From Serratia sp. FDAARGOS_506 (GTDB lineage: Bacteria > Pseudomonadota > Gammaproteobacteria > Enterobacterales > Enterobacteriaceae): 64,000 nt of DNA. The stretch covers positions 2,976,001-3,040,000 of the forward strand of contig NZ_CP033831.1 in the NCBI RefSeq assembly GCF_003812745.1. Reading direction: 5' to 3'. The notes beneath the pieces are model-generated. The model saw only the letters and a program-made list of their open reading frames with translations. It was not told the origin of the DNA and made no database searches. The translations under genes and the position numbers were made by a program. Of this stretch, positions 39,396 through 48,205 are shown one piece after another; within the stretch, counting starts at the first letter, position 1, and each line of letters starts with the position of its first letter.

Positions 39396-40454
39396 ATGTT
39401 AAAAGGCAGGAGAGTCGCGGTTATTTTTACAGCATCCATTATCGGTGGTCATGAATTAATGACGGTCGCTCATCTAAGGCGATACAAGAAAAAAGGGATA
39501 GAGATAACGTGCTACATTCCTTTTGATAACAAAAAGTTATCTGAGCTATTGCAAGTGTCAGAAATAAAACACGATCTCCATGATGTTCGCCATGGAAATA
39601 TAGAAATAATTCATGCCTTTTTGAATCCAAAGCATATTTTCCACGCTGCCAGCTTCCTTGCCAAGATAAAAAAACGACATGACTTCACCTTTGTAATTCA
39701 AGGTGATATAGAATTTGGCGCTGTTTTTATCAATGCAGGAAAAATGCTGGGGATGAAAAATATTATTAGTTACCTTCCGTATACGCATAGCTTCAAAAAG
39801 ATGGATAGCTGGGCTCCTTCCGTTAAAGATTTCTTTGCCAGGTTCGTATATAAAAACTGCAACTGTTTTTTTACCATCTGCGATGCGACAGCTAAGGATA
39901 TCATTGCCAAAAATAGTAATGCTGCTGTCCGGGTTTTGGAGAATTTTGTCACCAGGCCAGAAATATCTGAAATAAGAGGCGTCGGATATGAGTTTATACC
40001 ATCAAATGAAACGTTGAAAGTTGTCATGGCGGGGAGGGTACTTTTTCGTCAAAAGGGACAGGATATACTTATTAACGCATTAAAAAATATAAAATTCCCT
40101 CTTGAATTACGAGTTTTTGGCGATGGCCCGGATCTCAAGCGATTAAGGGAGTTGGCTGCTAATCTCTCTCCGAACATCGAAGTCGTTTTCTTAGGGTGGA
40201 AAAATAATGTTTGGGCAGATTCTAAAGATATAGACTTCATTGTCGTTCCATCACGATATGAAGGGGTTCCATTAATAATGCTTGAGTCTTTGGCGAGAAA
40301 CATACCTGTTATCTCACCAGCTAGAGACGGAATGATTAATTATTTGAAAGACGACTCACTTTATAATACTGGCAGTGCAGACTTCGAAGCGTATGAGTTG
40401 AGTAAGAAAATATCAGATTTTTTCTTCAAGAGAGAAAATAAAAAAGTGACATAA
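39396..40454 (+). CDS. GT4-family glycosyltransferase
   Basis: GT-B glycosyltransferase of 352 residues. The N-terminal lobe begins LKGRRVAVIFTASIIGGHELM, whose GGHE motif occupies the glycine-rich acceptor loop. The donor lobe has VVMAGRVLFRQKGQDILINAL, ELRVFGDGPDLKRLREL and VVPSRYEGVPLIMLESLARNIPV with the E-x7-E catalytic motif. GAGGG precedes ATG 39396; earlier in-frame ATG and TTG codons lack a ribosome site. The donor is unknown. It opens the second half of the serotype block after the terminator. Confidence 0.8.
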   Translation: MLKGRRVAVIFTASIIGGHELMTVAHLRRYKKKGIEITCYIPFDNKKLSELLQVSEIKHDLHDVRHGNIEIIHAFLNPKHIFHAASFLAKIKKRHDFTFVIQGDIEFGAVFINAGKMLGMKNIISYLPYTHSFKKMDSWAPSVKDFFARFVYKNCNCFFTICDATAKDIIAKNSNAAVRVLENFVTRPEISEIRGVGYEFIPSNETLKVVMAGRVLFRQKGQDILINALKNIKFPLELRVFGDGPDLKRLRELAANLSPNIEVVFLGWKNNVWADSKDIDFIVVPSRYEGVPLIMLESLARNIPVISPARDGMINYLKDDSLYNTGSADFEAYELSKKISDFFFKRENKKVT

Positions 40455-40543
40455 CCAGTGTATGCCTTTCTATTTTTATAAGGGTATTAAAAATTTTTCT
40501 TGTTGACTGAAGTATGATGCCAGTGAACAGGAAGGGAGGGGGC

Positions 40544-42067
40544 ATGAACAATAGGCAAACGGTGCTACTTAATTCTTTTGCTTTATATGGTCGAACGTTG
40601 ATATTGATGTTTGTCACTTTGTATACCTCGCGTATGGCGCTAAATTCTCTTGGCGTTTCTGATTTCGGTCTCTATAGCCTTGTTAGTAGTGTCATCTTTT
40701 TGTTTTCTTTCATTCAAAATGTTTTTTCACTTTCCACGCAAAGATTTCTTACGGTTGAGGTGGCAAAAGAAAGTGAGAAATTTGAAAAAAGGTTTGCCTC
40801 TATTATTATCATGTACTTGGGGATCTGTATCCTTGTCTTTTTTTTGGCGGAAACAGTAGGCTTATGGTTTGTTTTGTCGCAAGTGAATTCTTCAACCGTA
40901 AGCACTAACGATATCTTCCTGTTATACCAATTCACAATAATAACCCTCCTTTTTCAAATTATGCAGACACCCTTTATGGGATACTTTCTCGCCACGGAAA
41001 AGATGTCTGTTTTTGCTAAGGTTGGCGTATTTGATGCCTTTCAACGTTGGTTGATGGTTTTTATATTCTCGTCTTTCGACTTTCAAAATAAAGTTGTTTC
41101 TTATTCTTGTCTTGTTCTCATTGGCTTTTTTTTTGGTTTTATTGTGTACGTTTATTCTTGTTCGAAATACGTTAGGTTATATGGAGGGTTTTTCTCAAGA
41201 GATATTGACTTGGTCTTTTTAAAGGAGGTTCTGTCGTTCTCTCGTTGGCCATTGTTAGGTGCGTTCAGTATTGTAAGCGTTTCCCAATCAATTGCATTCT
41301 TAGCTTATTACTTTGTAGGGTTGGTCGCTAATGCTTCTATCTGGTTAGCTGAACAGGTCCTGAACGCCTTTAATCGGGTTACTGGTGCTTTGCAAATGGC
41401 CTTTGCTCCGAAAATAATTAAGAGTGGCTCTTTGGGGCATTATGATGAGATGAATGACTTGATTTTTCTATCTTGCAAACTGACTGCATTTGTCACGATA
41501 TTGTCAGGTGTGCCTATTTTTGTTTTTGCTGATTTCGTGAGCGCTGTATGGCTTGGTAATGTGCCCGATTATCTTCCCAGTTTTATTCGAATTGTCATTG
41601 TTTATGTGTTCATTGACTCTTTATCCAACCCTTTTGTTACTGCTATATATACAAAGGGGGAGTTAAAAAGATATCAATTAGTCATATCTATTATTCTTGG
41701 GTTTTCTGTTCTGTTGATGACTGCTATGTTTTTCTTGCATTATTCAATCTATTTTGTTCTTTTGATAAGGGTGCTGTGCGTGCTGGTACTGCTCGTGTTG
41801 AGGGTTTTGTGGATGCAAAGTATTTTTCCTCTCTGTAACCTGAATGTTTTTTTGGTTAAGCTTCTTCCAAGATTTTTTATTGTGGCGATAATTTCAGTTT
41901 TGACTTGTATTTATATTAAGGAGTGGGTTGTTGATGGTTATTTTTCTTTGTTAATAGTTTGTTCTTTTAACTTGTTTCTTGTTGCTGTAATGTTCTTCTT
42001 TATCGTTTTTGATGCTGATGATAGGGCATCACTTCTCAAGTTGCTTAGGAAACTGAAGTACAGTTAG
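40544..42067 (+). CDS. wzx: Wzx-type capsule repeat-unit flippase
   Basis: Multi-spanning inner-membrane protein of 507 residues with 12-14 helices, MATE/MOP superfamily. NSFALYGRTLILMFVTLYTSRMALNSLGVSDFGLYSL is the characteristic flippase start; LSTQRFLTVEVAKESEKFEKRF, FNRVTGALQMAFAPKIIKSG and DSLSNPFVTAIYTKGELKRYQ are further family segments. AGGGAGG lies just before ATG 40544. It presumably moves undecaprenyl-linked repeat units for the Wzy candidate upstream. It is distinct from the orphan flippase at 7,000-8,439. Confidence 0.85.
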   Translation: MNNRQTVLLNSFALYGRTLILMFVTLYTSRMALNSLGVSDFGLYSLVSSVIFLFSFIQNVFSLSTQRFLTVEVAKESEKFEKRFASIIIMYLGICILVFFLAETVGLWFVLSQVNSSTVSTNDIFLLYQFTIITLLFQIMQTPFMGYFLATEKMSVFAKVGVFDAFQRWLMVFIFSSFDFQNKVVSYSCLVLIGFFFGFIVYVYSCSKYVRLYGGFFSRDIDLVFLKEVLSFSRWPLLGAFSIVSVSQSIAFLAYYFVGLVANASIWLAEQVLNAFNRVTGALQMAFAPKIIKSGSLGHYDEMNDLIFLSCKLTAFVTILSGVPIFVFADFVSAVWLGNVPDYLPSFIRIVIVYVFIDSLSNPFVTAIYTKGELKRYQLVISIILGFSVLLMTAMFFLHYSIYFVLLIRVLCVLVLLVLRVLWMQSIFPLCNLNVFLVKLLPRFFIVAIISVLTCIYIKEWVVDGYFSLLIVCSFNLFLVAVMFFFIVFDADDRASLLKLLRKLKYS

Positions 42068-42078
42068 AGGGGGTTGTA

Positions 42079-43056
42079 ATGACAAAGTATGGATTTCTCA
42101 CATATGAAAGTGATCTTTACCGTAAAAGAGGGTGGATTAATTTAGGTGATTATGTACAAACTCTTGCCGCCAGGCAGTTTCTCCCTTCATGTGATATCCC
42201 AATTCCACGTGATGCTATAGGCAGTTATCATGGGGAGCCTGTGAAGATGATAATGAATGCATGGTATATGGACTCACCAGAAAATTTCCCACCCTCCTGT
42301 AACGTTCATCCCTTTTATACGTCTGTGCATATTAATTCTTCGGTTGAAAATAAAATATTTTCTACTGAAACTATTTACCACCTGAAGCAACATGCTCCTA
42401 TAGGATGCCGGGATTTCTATACGGTAAACTTGCTCAAGAAATATGGTATACCTGCATATTACTCGGGGTGTATGACTTTAACATTAGGCAAAACATATAA
42501 GCGAAATTCCTGCTCGGATGATATTTATTTTGTTGATGTTATGTATGACGCCTTAACACCGTTTGAACTCATGCGGCAACCTCTGCGATTGGCCAAACGA
42601 ATTCTTAATGGGCGTGTGGCAGAGTTTTATCATAAGAAAAAGGTTCTTAAGGAATGCTTCGATGCGGAGCTATTAAGGAAAGTCAAAGTAGTGACTCAAA
42701 TAGTTCCTTACGCTCCCTATCAAGTCGGCATTGAAATGGCTCATGATTTTTTAATAAAACTTTCTTCGGCTAAGTTGGTTGTCACGTCACGTATTCATAC
42801 CGCATTGCCTTGTTTGGCGATGGGGACACCTGTCATTTTTATCAATGGTGGCTTTAAAAACAAGATAGATAATTGCCGCTTTGATGGTCTGCTTGATTTT
42901 TTTAATCGAATTGATGTTGATGGTAGAGGGAGGGGGACGAGAAATTTTGGGTTGCCAAACGATAAAATAAATAATGATACAGTTATCACGAATGGCGATA
43001 AGCATCTTGATTATTCATGCTCTTTGGTTATGGATTGTATGAGGTTTATTGATTAG
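42079..43056 (+). CDS. Polysaccharide pyruvyl transferase family protein
   Basis: 325 residues of the PS_pyruv_trans (WcaK/CsaB-like) family. Seen are the N-terminal GWINLGDYVQTLAARQFLP, APIGCRDFYTVNLLKKYGIPAYYSGCMTLTL (conserved R-D and signature SGC-TLTL) and the C-terminal SSAKLVVTSRIHTALPCLAMGTPVIFI with the SRIH/GTPV donor motif. Such enzymes add ketal-linked pyruvate from phosphoenolpyruvate to a repeat-unit sugar, though some family members act otherwise. A GGGGG-rich ribosome site lies just upstream, 11 bases after wzx. It is the last capsule gene before slaA. Confidence 0.82.
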   Translation: MTKYGFLTYESDLYRKRGWINLGDYVQTLAARQFLPSCDIPIPRDAIGSYHGEPVKMIMNAWYMDSPENFPPSCNVHPFYTSVHINSSVENKIFSTETIYHLKQHAPIGCRDFYTVNLLKKYGIPAYYSGCMTLTLGKTYKRNSCSDDIYFVDVMYDALTPFELMRQPLRLAKRILNGRVAEFYHKKKVLKECFDAELLRKVKVVTQIVPYAPYQVGIEMAHDFLIKLSSAKLVVTSRIHTALPCLAMGTPVIFINGGFKNKIDNCRFDGLLDFFNRIDVDGRGRGTRNFGLPNDKINNDTVITNGDKHLDYSCSLVMDCMRFID

Positions 43057-43366
43057 TTTTATTTTAATAATCTTACTAGAGGTTTTTTTGTTGAGGTTTT
43101 ATTTCTTTTTTAAGCACAGTTCACACTGTTTCGCGCGTTATTATTCACATGTTAATGTATTGTTTGTTAAGTAAGTGTTTATGTGGATTGTTTTCTTTCA
43201 TTAATGCTTTTTCCTATAGGATTATCTTTAGTTTGTTTTCCTTTTGCTGTTTGACAACCCTGCTTTTTTGATCTTTCCTTAACTGGCGTGCATTCGCATG
43301 TTATTTTTTTTGTTTATGTTAACTTTTTGATATCTGAAATAAATTTTTAATTTTGAGGATATACTT
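43057..43366. promoter_or_regulatory. AT-rich upstream region of slaA
   Basis: 310 bases, very T-rich, with no terminator after the pyruvyl transferase gene. AGGATTATC at 43218-43226 is identical to the core of the E. coli wza RcsAB box, but the flanks do not match. TTGACA at 43251-43256 lacks a good -10 at 17 or 18 bases. The long leader and the GAGGAT ribosome site before the ATG fit a highly expressed S-layer gene. Exact promoter unresolved. Confidence 0.45.
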
Positions 43367-46006
43367 ATGGCTTCTCAAGTTTTGCTGTACCAGAAAGTTG
43401 TGGCAGCGATTCAATATGCTGTTCTGGGTCATAGTACTTTTACCGGTCCAGCGGCTTTTGATGCTGATGCTGGCCAAATTCGGACGGGACAAATTACCGC
43501 ACAGACATACGTGGGTAACCTGCTGGCTTCTGCTGAAGGGCAAGCCTTGTATGGCTCAAGCACTTCATTGGATATTTTAAGAACGATTTATACCAAGGTT
43601 TATGGTACTGCACCGGCTGACAGCGTCCTCCAGGGCATTTTGGGTACTACGTCGCTGAATAGTGCTATCTATGGCGCAATTGATAACTTATTAAACTATA
43701 AGCAGTTCGACAGTACTAACCTGGCTGCACAAACCACCCTCGACAACCACGTTGATGCTCTGCTGTATAGTAATTACGGTACTGCGGCGTGGAATCAGTG
43801 GAGCGTAGCGCTGGCCAATCAAGAGCAGGTTGCCTCGCTTTATTTGGCTGCTCCTTATCGAGCTGCCGATGCCAGTGGTTTGAGTTTTTGGACTACTTAC
43901 TTATTGCAGCCAGGAAACACATTCGCGCTTCTGACTCAAAAACTTCTGGCTTCCTCAGAGTTTCAGCAGAAAGGAGCCAATTTGACCGGTGATGCGTTCA
44001 TTCAGCACATTTTTAATGGCGTGTATGGTGTGAACGCTACTGCTTCTCAACTAGCGACTTATAACGCCTTGGGAACGGACAAATCTGTCATTACGCAGGC
44101 TATCATCAATGACTTACGTAACTCGACGGCTACCGATGCCACTACGGTTACGCAACAGCATGCCTTTGAGTACCAGATTGGCACCAGTCTGGTTTACAAC
44201 ACGGCAGCAGCCTTGTCTTCATCTGCTTCAGGTGGTAATGCCATTGGTACGATCAACTCGGGGCTGTCCCACCAGATCAGCAATGCTGAAACGGCGGTAT
44301 TGACTGATGTTCAACTCAATGCCAGCACAGCCAGCCTGGTCAACCTGAAGTTCGCCGATCACTTGGCTAACCTGACCATCAACGGCACCAGCGCAGCGAC
44401 GGTGAACCTGTCTGACAACGGCGCCAGTTCTGGGGTTGCTGTCACCGTCAACAACGGCAACATCATCCTGAACGCCAGCTCGGGCGCAGACAACGTGGTC
44501 GTCACTTCGACGGCAAACATTGCTACCGGCACTGCACAGTTTAACCTTGGCGCCGGCAACGACAGCCTGCACTGGGCGGGGAACGCAGTTTCTGGCGGCG
44601 CAAACACCGTTGCCAATACCGTCAAGGCTGACGGCGGCACCGGCACGGATTCCATCTCTGCCAACTTTATCACCAAAACCGTGGTGACTAACCAGAACGG
44701 CTTGGGCATTCGCACCAGCACCGTGACCAGCAACGCTAACAATTTCTCGAACTTTGAGCAGATTGATCTGACCGGTTATATCGGTAAGTCTGTCGGTACG
44801 TTGGTAACCACACCAGTGATTGGTTCTCCGACCACCACCAGCGTCACTACGCCAACCAACACCTTCGACTTTGGCCTGACCAACGGCACGGCTACGGTAG
44901 AAGGCACTACGGGCGGCACGGTCACCCAGAACGCAGCGGCGACCAACCTGGGGACGCAAGGCTTCGTGATCTCCGGCCTGGCTAACGTCAACGTCATCAA
45001 TGCCGCCGGCGGTAGCGCCGCGCAGCTGGAAGTGAAAGGGGACGCGACCTCAGCCAGCACGCTGAACTTCACCTTCGTCCAAAACGCCACCGACCACTTC
45101 AACATCAACTTTGATGCGGTGAGTTCGGCGAACGTGAATGCCGGCGCCATCAGCCTGAACAGCAGCAGCAGTGCGCTGTTGGGCACCGCGCTGACGACGG
45201 TGAACGTGGCTTCCGGTGGTACCGGTGCGTTCAACAACATTCTGTCTCTGGCTGGCACCAATGCGCAGGTTCAGAATATCAACGTGACCGGCGATCATGC
45301 GCTGAATCTGACCGTGGGCGCGGGCTACAGCAACGTGCGCGACATCAATGCGTCTGCCAATACCGGTGGTTTGAACCTGGATTCAAGCCATGCGGGTACC
45401 GGTGACGGCATTATCGTACAGCTGCTGAAAGCCTTGCCGTTGAGTGCGGCTACCACTGCGCTGCTGACGCCGCTGCTGAACACGCTGGGTCTGAACGGTT
45501 ACCAACTGACGGTGGAAGGGACATCAAAGGCCGACAGTTTCAACGTGCTGGGTAACACCACGCTGACTGGCGGTAACGGCGCGAATATCTACGATCTGAA
45601 ATCCAGTAACTCGCAGGCGGGGGTCACCATCACCGACTTCAGCACCGCGAAAGATAAGATCGTTGATGCCGCTTCCGGCCTGACCTTGTCCAATACCGGC
45701 TCGGCGGTATCAGACTACGGTACTCGTTCTGCGGATACGCTGGATGCGCTGCTGGGGTCGTTGATCGGTGGCCTGACCACCGGCGTCGTCGGCCTGCTGG
45801 GGGGCATCCTGGGGCTGAGCAATCCAAACTCGTTAACCGGGAAAGTGGGTGTGGCCTCGGTGGTGTTCAGCGGTACAGGCAACAATGCTGACTCTTATGT
45901 GATTATTGATAACAACAATAACCACACGCTTGATGCCAACGATACGGTCATTTACCTGACTGGCCAGAACCACCAGCAGTTGGTGGATTCTCTGCACTAC
46001 GCCTGA
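43367..46006 (+). CDS. slaA: RsaA-like S-layer protein SlaA, type I secreted
   Basis: Surface-layer protein of 879 residues without a Sec signal. Residues 1-285 form an N-terminal region including a DUF4214-like motif (157-200: ASLYLAAPYRAADASGLSFW then QKLLASSEFQ). Residues about 290-830 are Thr/Ala/Asn/Gly-rich beta repeats with scattered RTX-like turns (GAGNDSL, GGTGTDSI, LTGGNGANIYD). The C-terminus (NADSYVIIDNNNNHTLDAND, VIYLTG...) parallels the secretion end of Caulobacter RsaA. lipBCD follows directly; S. marcescens LipBCD is known to export SlaA. GC rises sharply near 44,230. Shorter than the roughly 1,000 residues I recall for described SlaA. Confidence 0.88.
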   Translation: MASQVLLYQKVVAAIQYAVLGHSTFTGPAAFDADAGQIRTGQITAQTYVGNLLASAEGQALYGSSTSLDILRTIYTKVYGTAPADSVLQGILGTTSLNSAIYGAIDNLLNYKQFDSTNLAAQTTLDNHVDALLYSNYGTAAWNQWSVALANQEQVASLYLAAPYRAADASGLSFWTTYLLQPGNTFALLTQKLLASSEFQQKGANLTGDAFIQHIFNGVYGVNATASQLATYNALGTDKSVITQAIINDLRNSTATDATTVTQQHAFEYQIGTSLVYNTAAALSSSASGGNAIGTINSGLSHQISNAETAVLTDVQLNASTASLVNLKFADHLANLTINGTSAATVNLSDNGASSGVAVTVNNGNIILNASSGADNVVVTSTANIATGTAQFNLGAGNDSLHWAGNAVSGGANTVANTVKADGGTGTDSISANFITKTVVTNQNGLGIRTSTVTSNANNFSNFEQIDLTGYIGKSVGTLVTTPVIGSPTTTSVTTPTNTFDFGLTNGTATVEGTTGGTVTQNAAATNLGTQGFVISGLANVNVINAAGGSAAQLEVKGDATSASTLNFTFVQNATDHFNINFDAVSSANVNAGAISLNSSSSALLGTALTTVNVASGGTGAFNNILSLAGTNAQVQNINVTGDHALNLTVGAGYSNVRDINASANTGGLNLDSSHAGTGDGIIVQLLKALPLSAATTALLTPLLNTLGLNGYQLTVEGTSKADSFNVLGNTTLTGGNGANIYDLKSSNSQAGVTITDFSTAKDKIVDAASGLTLSNTGSAVSDYGTRSADTLDALLGSLIGGLTTGVVGLLGGILGLSNPNSLTGKVGVASVVFSGTGNNADSYVIIDNNNNHTLDANDTVIYLTGQNHQQLVDSLHYA

Positions 46007-46059
46007 TGGTAAGGCTGCAATAACAAATAATTCCGAGTGGAACTATTTGGAATTAAATA

Positions 46060-46094
46060 ATGCGGGGGCGTAATCCCCCGCATATTTAAATTTG
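46060..46094 (+). terminator. Strong hairpin between slaA and lipB
   Basis: ATGCGGGGG (46060-46068) pairs perfectly with CCCCCGCAT (46075-46083) around CGTAAT, followed by ATTTAAATTTG. It probably ends most slaA transcripts and lets a fraction reach lipBCD, or simply insulates the two. Confidence 0.75.
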
Positions 46095-46384
46095 TGAGCA
46101 GTGTCATCCTCTCTAAGTTATTCCATTTCGTTATCTTCCATTCCCGCCTTTGTTTTTTCATATCACTCTGTTTTATCATGCTTTTTCAAAGCATGGTGGC
46201 CGGTTTTTTTTTTATAACCTACCTTGCCGATTTTCACTTTCTCTACCTATAGTTAACGAAAGTATCTGCAGTCTCGGGCATTTTTTTGGGGTGAGCCTTC
46301 CCGGAGGATTCTGTTTTAGGAATTTCTTTAGGGGAGGGGTCAATGCGGATTGGACTGACAGTGCACATGATGTAAGGGCAGAAC
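46095..46384. other. Leader of lipBCD
   Basis: About 290 bases, T-rich up to about 46,300, with no recognised operator or complete promoter. A purine-rich AAGGGCAG lies just before the GTG start of lipB. An open frame at 46150-46440 overlapping lipB shows no known features and is not called. Confidence 0.4.
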
Positions 46385-48151
46385 GTGAATCAATTTATCC
46401 CGCGCAACGAAATTGCGGATGTTATACGCACGCGCAGTAAAGTCTTCTGGACCGTCGGTATATTCACTGCGTTTATTAACCTATTAATGTTGGTACCTTC
46501 CATTTACATGCTCCAGGTTTACGACCGGGTGCTTCCTTCGCGTAATGAAATCACACTGTTAATGTTGACGCTGATCATGCTGGGGATGTTCGGCATGATG
46601 TCCTTGCTGGAATACGTGCGCAGCATGGTGGTGATCCGTATCGGCAGTCAGCTGGATATGCGGCTCAATACGCGCATTTATACTGCGGCTTACGAGGCGA
46701 ATTTAAAAAACGGTTCCTCCGATGCCGGCCAGATGTTGAGCGATCTGACCAACGTGCGTCAATTCCTGACCGGAAGTGCGCTGTTCGCCTTCTTCGATGC
46801 GCCCTGGTTCCCGATCTATCTGCTGGTGATTTTCCTGTTTAACCCTTGGCTGGGGTTGTTCGCACTCGTGGGCTCTTTACTGTTGATCGCCTTGGCAGTA
46901 ATCAACGAAGTGGTGTCGAAAAAGCCGCTGGCGGATGCCAGCCGGCTTTCAATCATGTCAAGCAACCTGGCCAGCACCAACTTGCGTAACGCCGAAGTGA
47001 TCGAAGCGTTGGGAATGTTGCCCAACCTGAAGGGGCGTTGGTTCGGTCTGCATCAGCGCTTCCTGAACAGCCAACGCATCGCCAGCGAACGGGCATCTCG
47101 TGTTACATCGATCACTAAGTTTGTGCGTCTGTCGCTCCAGTCGCTGGTTTTGGGCCTGGGGGGCTGGCTGGCGATCGATGGGCACATCACGCCGGGCATG
47201 ATGATCGCCGGTTCAATTTTGATGGGGCGTACTCTGGCGCCGATCGAACAGGTGATCAACGTTTGGAAAAGCTGGAGCTCTGCCAAGCTGGCATACCAGC
47301 GCTTGGTGCGTTTGCTGGAACAGCATCCGCCGCGCGGTACCGGCATGTCGCTGCCGCGTCCGGAAGGGGTGATTTCAGTTGAAGGGGTGACCGCAACGCC
47401 ACCTGGCTCGAAGGGGAGCGCGGTGCTGCATAACGTCAACTTCGCGATTCAGCCGGGAGATGTGCTGGGGATTATCGGGCCAAGCGCTTCAGGCAAGTCT
47501 ACGTTGGCGCGCCTGCTGGTCGGCATCTGGCCGGTTAGCGAAGGTATTGTGCGGCTGGACAACGCCGACATCTACCAGTGGAACAAGGACGAACTGGGGC
47601 CTTACATCGGTTATCTGCCGCAGGATATTGAGCTGTTCGCCGGCAGCATCGCGGAGAACATCGCCCGCTTCAACGAGCTGGACTCGGTGAAAGTGATTGA
47701 GGCCGCCAAGTTGGCCGGCGTGCATGAGCTGATTCTGCGCTTCCCCAATGGCTATGATTCGGTGATCGGCAACGGTGGCGCCGGGCTTTCCGGCGGTCAG
47801 AAACAGCGTATCGGTTTGGCGCGTGCGCTGTATGGCGATCCGTCTCTTATCGTGCTGGATGAACCCAACTCCAATCTTGACGATGCCGGTGAGCGGGCGT
47901 TGAACCAGGCCATTACGTTCCTTAAACAGCGGAATAAGACGGTGATCCTGATTACGCACCGCACCAATCTGCTGGCGATGACCAACAAGCTGTTGCTGCT
48001 GGTTAACGGGAACGTCAATGCGTTTGGCCCAACGCAGCAGGTGCTGCAGGCCTTGGCGAATGCGCAAAAAGCGCAGGTACCTCCGCAAGCGGCGCGTGCG
48101 GTGAACTCCGAGCCGGATGAAGGCGATATTCCTAAAACTCAAATTAATTAA
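46385..48151 (+). CDS. lipB: Type I secretion ABC ATPase LipB
   Basis: Inner-membrane exporter subunit of 588 residues, the length of S. marcescens LipB and similar to PrtD. There is no C39 peptidase-like N-domain. Six helices (FWTVGIFTAFINLLMLVPSIYMLQVYDRVLPSRN first) lead into the nucleotide-binding domain: Walker A IIGPSASGKSTLARLL near residue 365, signature LSGGQKQRIGLARAL and Walker B LIVLDEPNSN. It recognises C-terminal signals of SlaA, and in S. marcescens also lipase LipA and the metalloprotease. GTG start with AAGGGCAG. First of three closely packed genes. Confidence 0.95.
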   Translation: MNQFIPRNEIADVIRTRSKVFWTVGIFTAFINLLMLVPSIYMLQVYDRVLPSRNEITLLMLTLIMLGMFGMMSLLEYVRSMVVIRIGSQLDMRLNTRIYTAAYEANLKNGSSDAGQMLSDLTNVRQFLTGSALFAFFDAPWFPIYLLVIFLFNPWLGLFALVGSLLLIALAVINEVVSKKPLADASRLSIMSSNLASTNLRNAEVIEALGMLPNLKGRWFGLHQRFLNSQRIASERASRVTSITKFVRLSLQSLVLGLGGWLAIDGHITPGMMIAGSILMGRTLAPIEQVINVWKSWSSAKLAYQRLVRLLEQHPPRGTGMSLPRPEGVISVEGVTATPPGSKGSAVLHNVNFAIQPGDVLGIIGPSASGKSTLARLLVGIWPVSEGIVRLDNADIYQWNKDELGPYIGYLPQDIELFAGSIAENIARFNELDSVKVIEAAKLAGVHELILRFPNGYDSVIGNGGAGLSGGQKQRIGLARALYGDPSLIVLDEPNSNLDDAGERALNQAITFLKQRNKTVILITHRTNLLAMTNKLLLLVNGNVNAFGPTQQVLQALANAQKAQVPPQAARAVNSEPDEGDIPKTQIN

Positions 48152-48205
48152 GCCGTGAACTGGCCTGGCGGCGCTGTTGCGTCGCCGGCAGTCAAAGGAG
48201 TTGGT

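Noticed and set aside
43251-43256. TTGACA as the slaA -35
   Set aside because: The sequence 17-18 bases downstream (TTTCCT or TTCCTT) is a poor -10, so I do not assign the slaA promoter.
44550-45640. SlaA as an RTX toxin or adhesin
   Set aside because: Only isolated partial glycine-aspartate turns occur, not tandem GGxGxDxUx blocks, and there is no acyltransferase gene or pore-forming region; adjacency to lipBCD and the RsaA-like C-terminus favour an S-layer protein.
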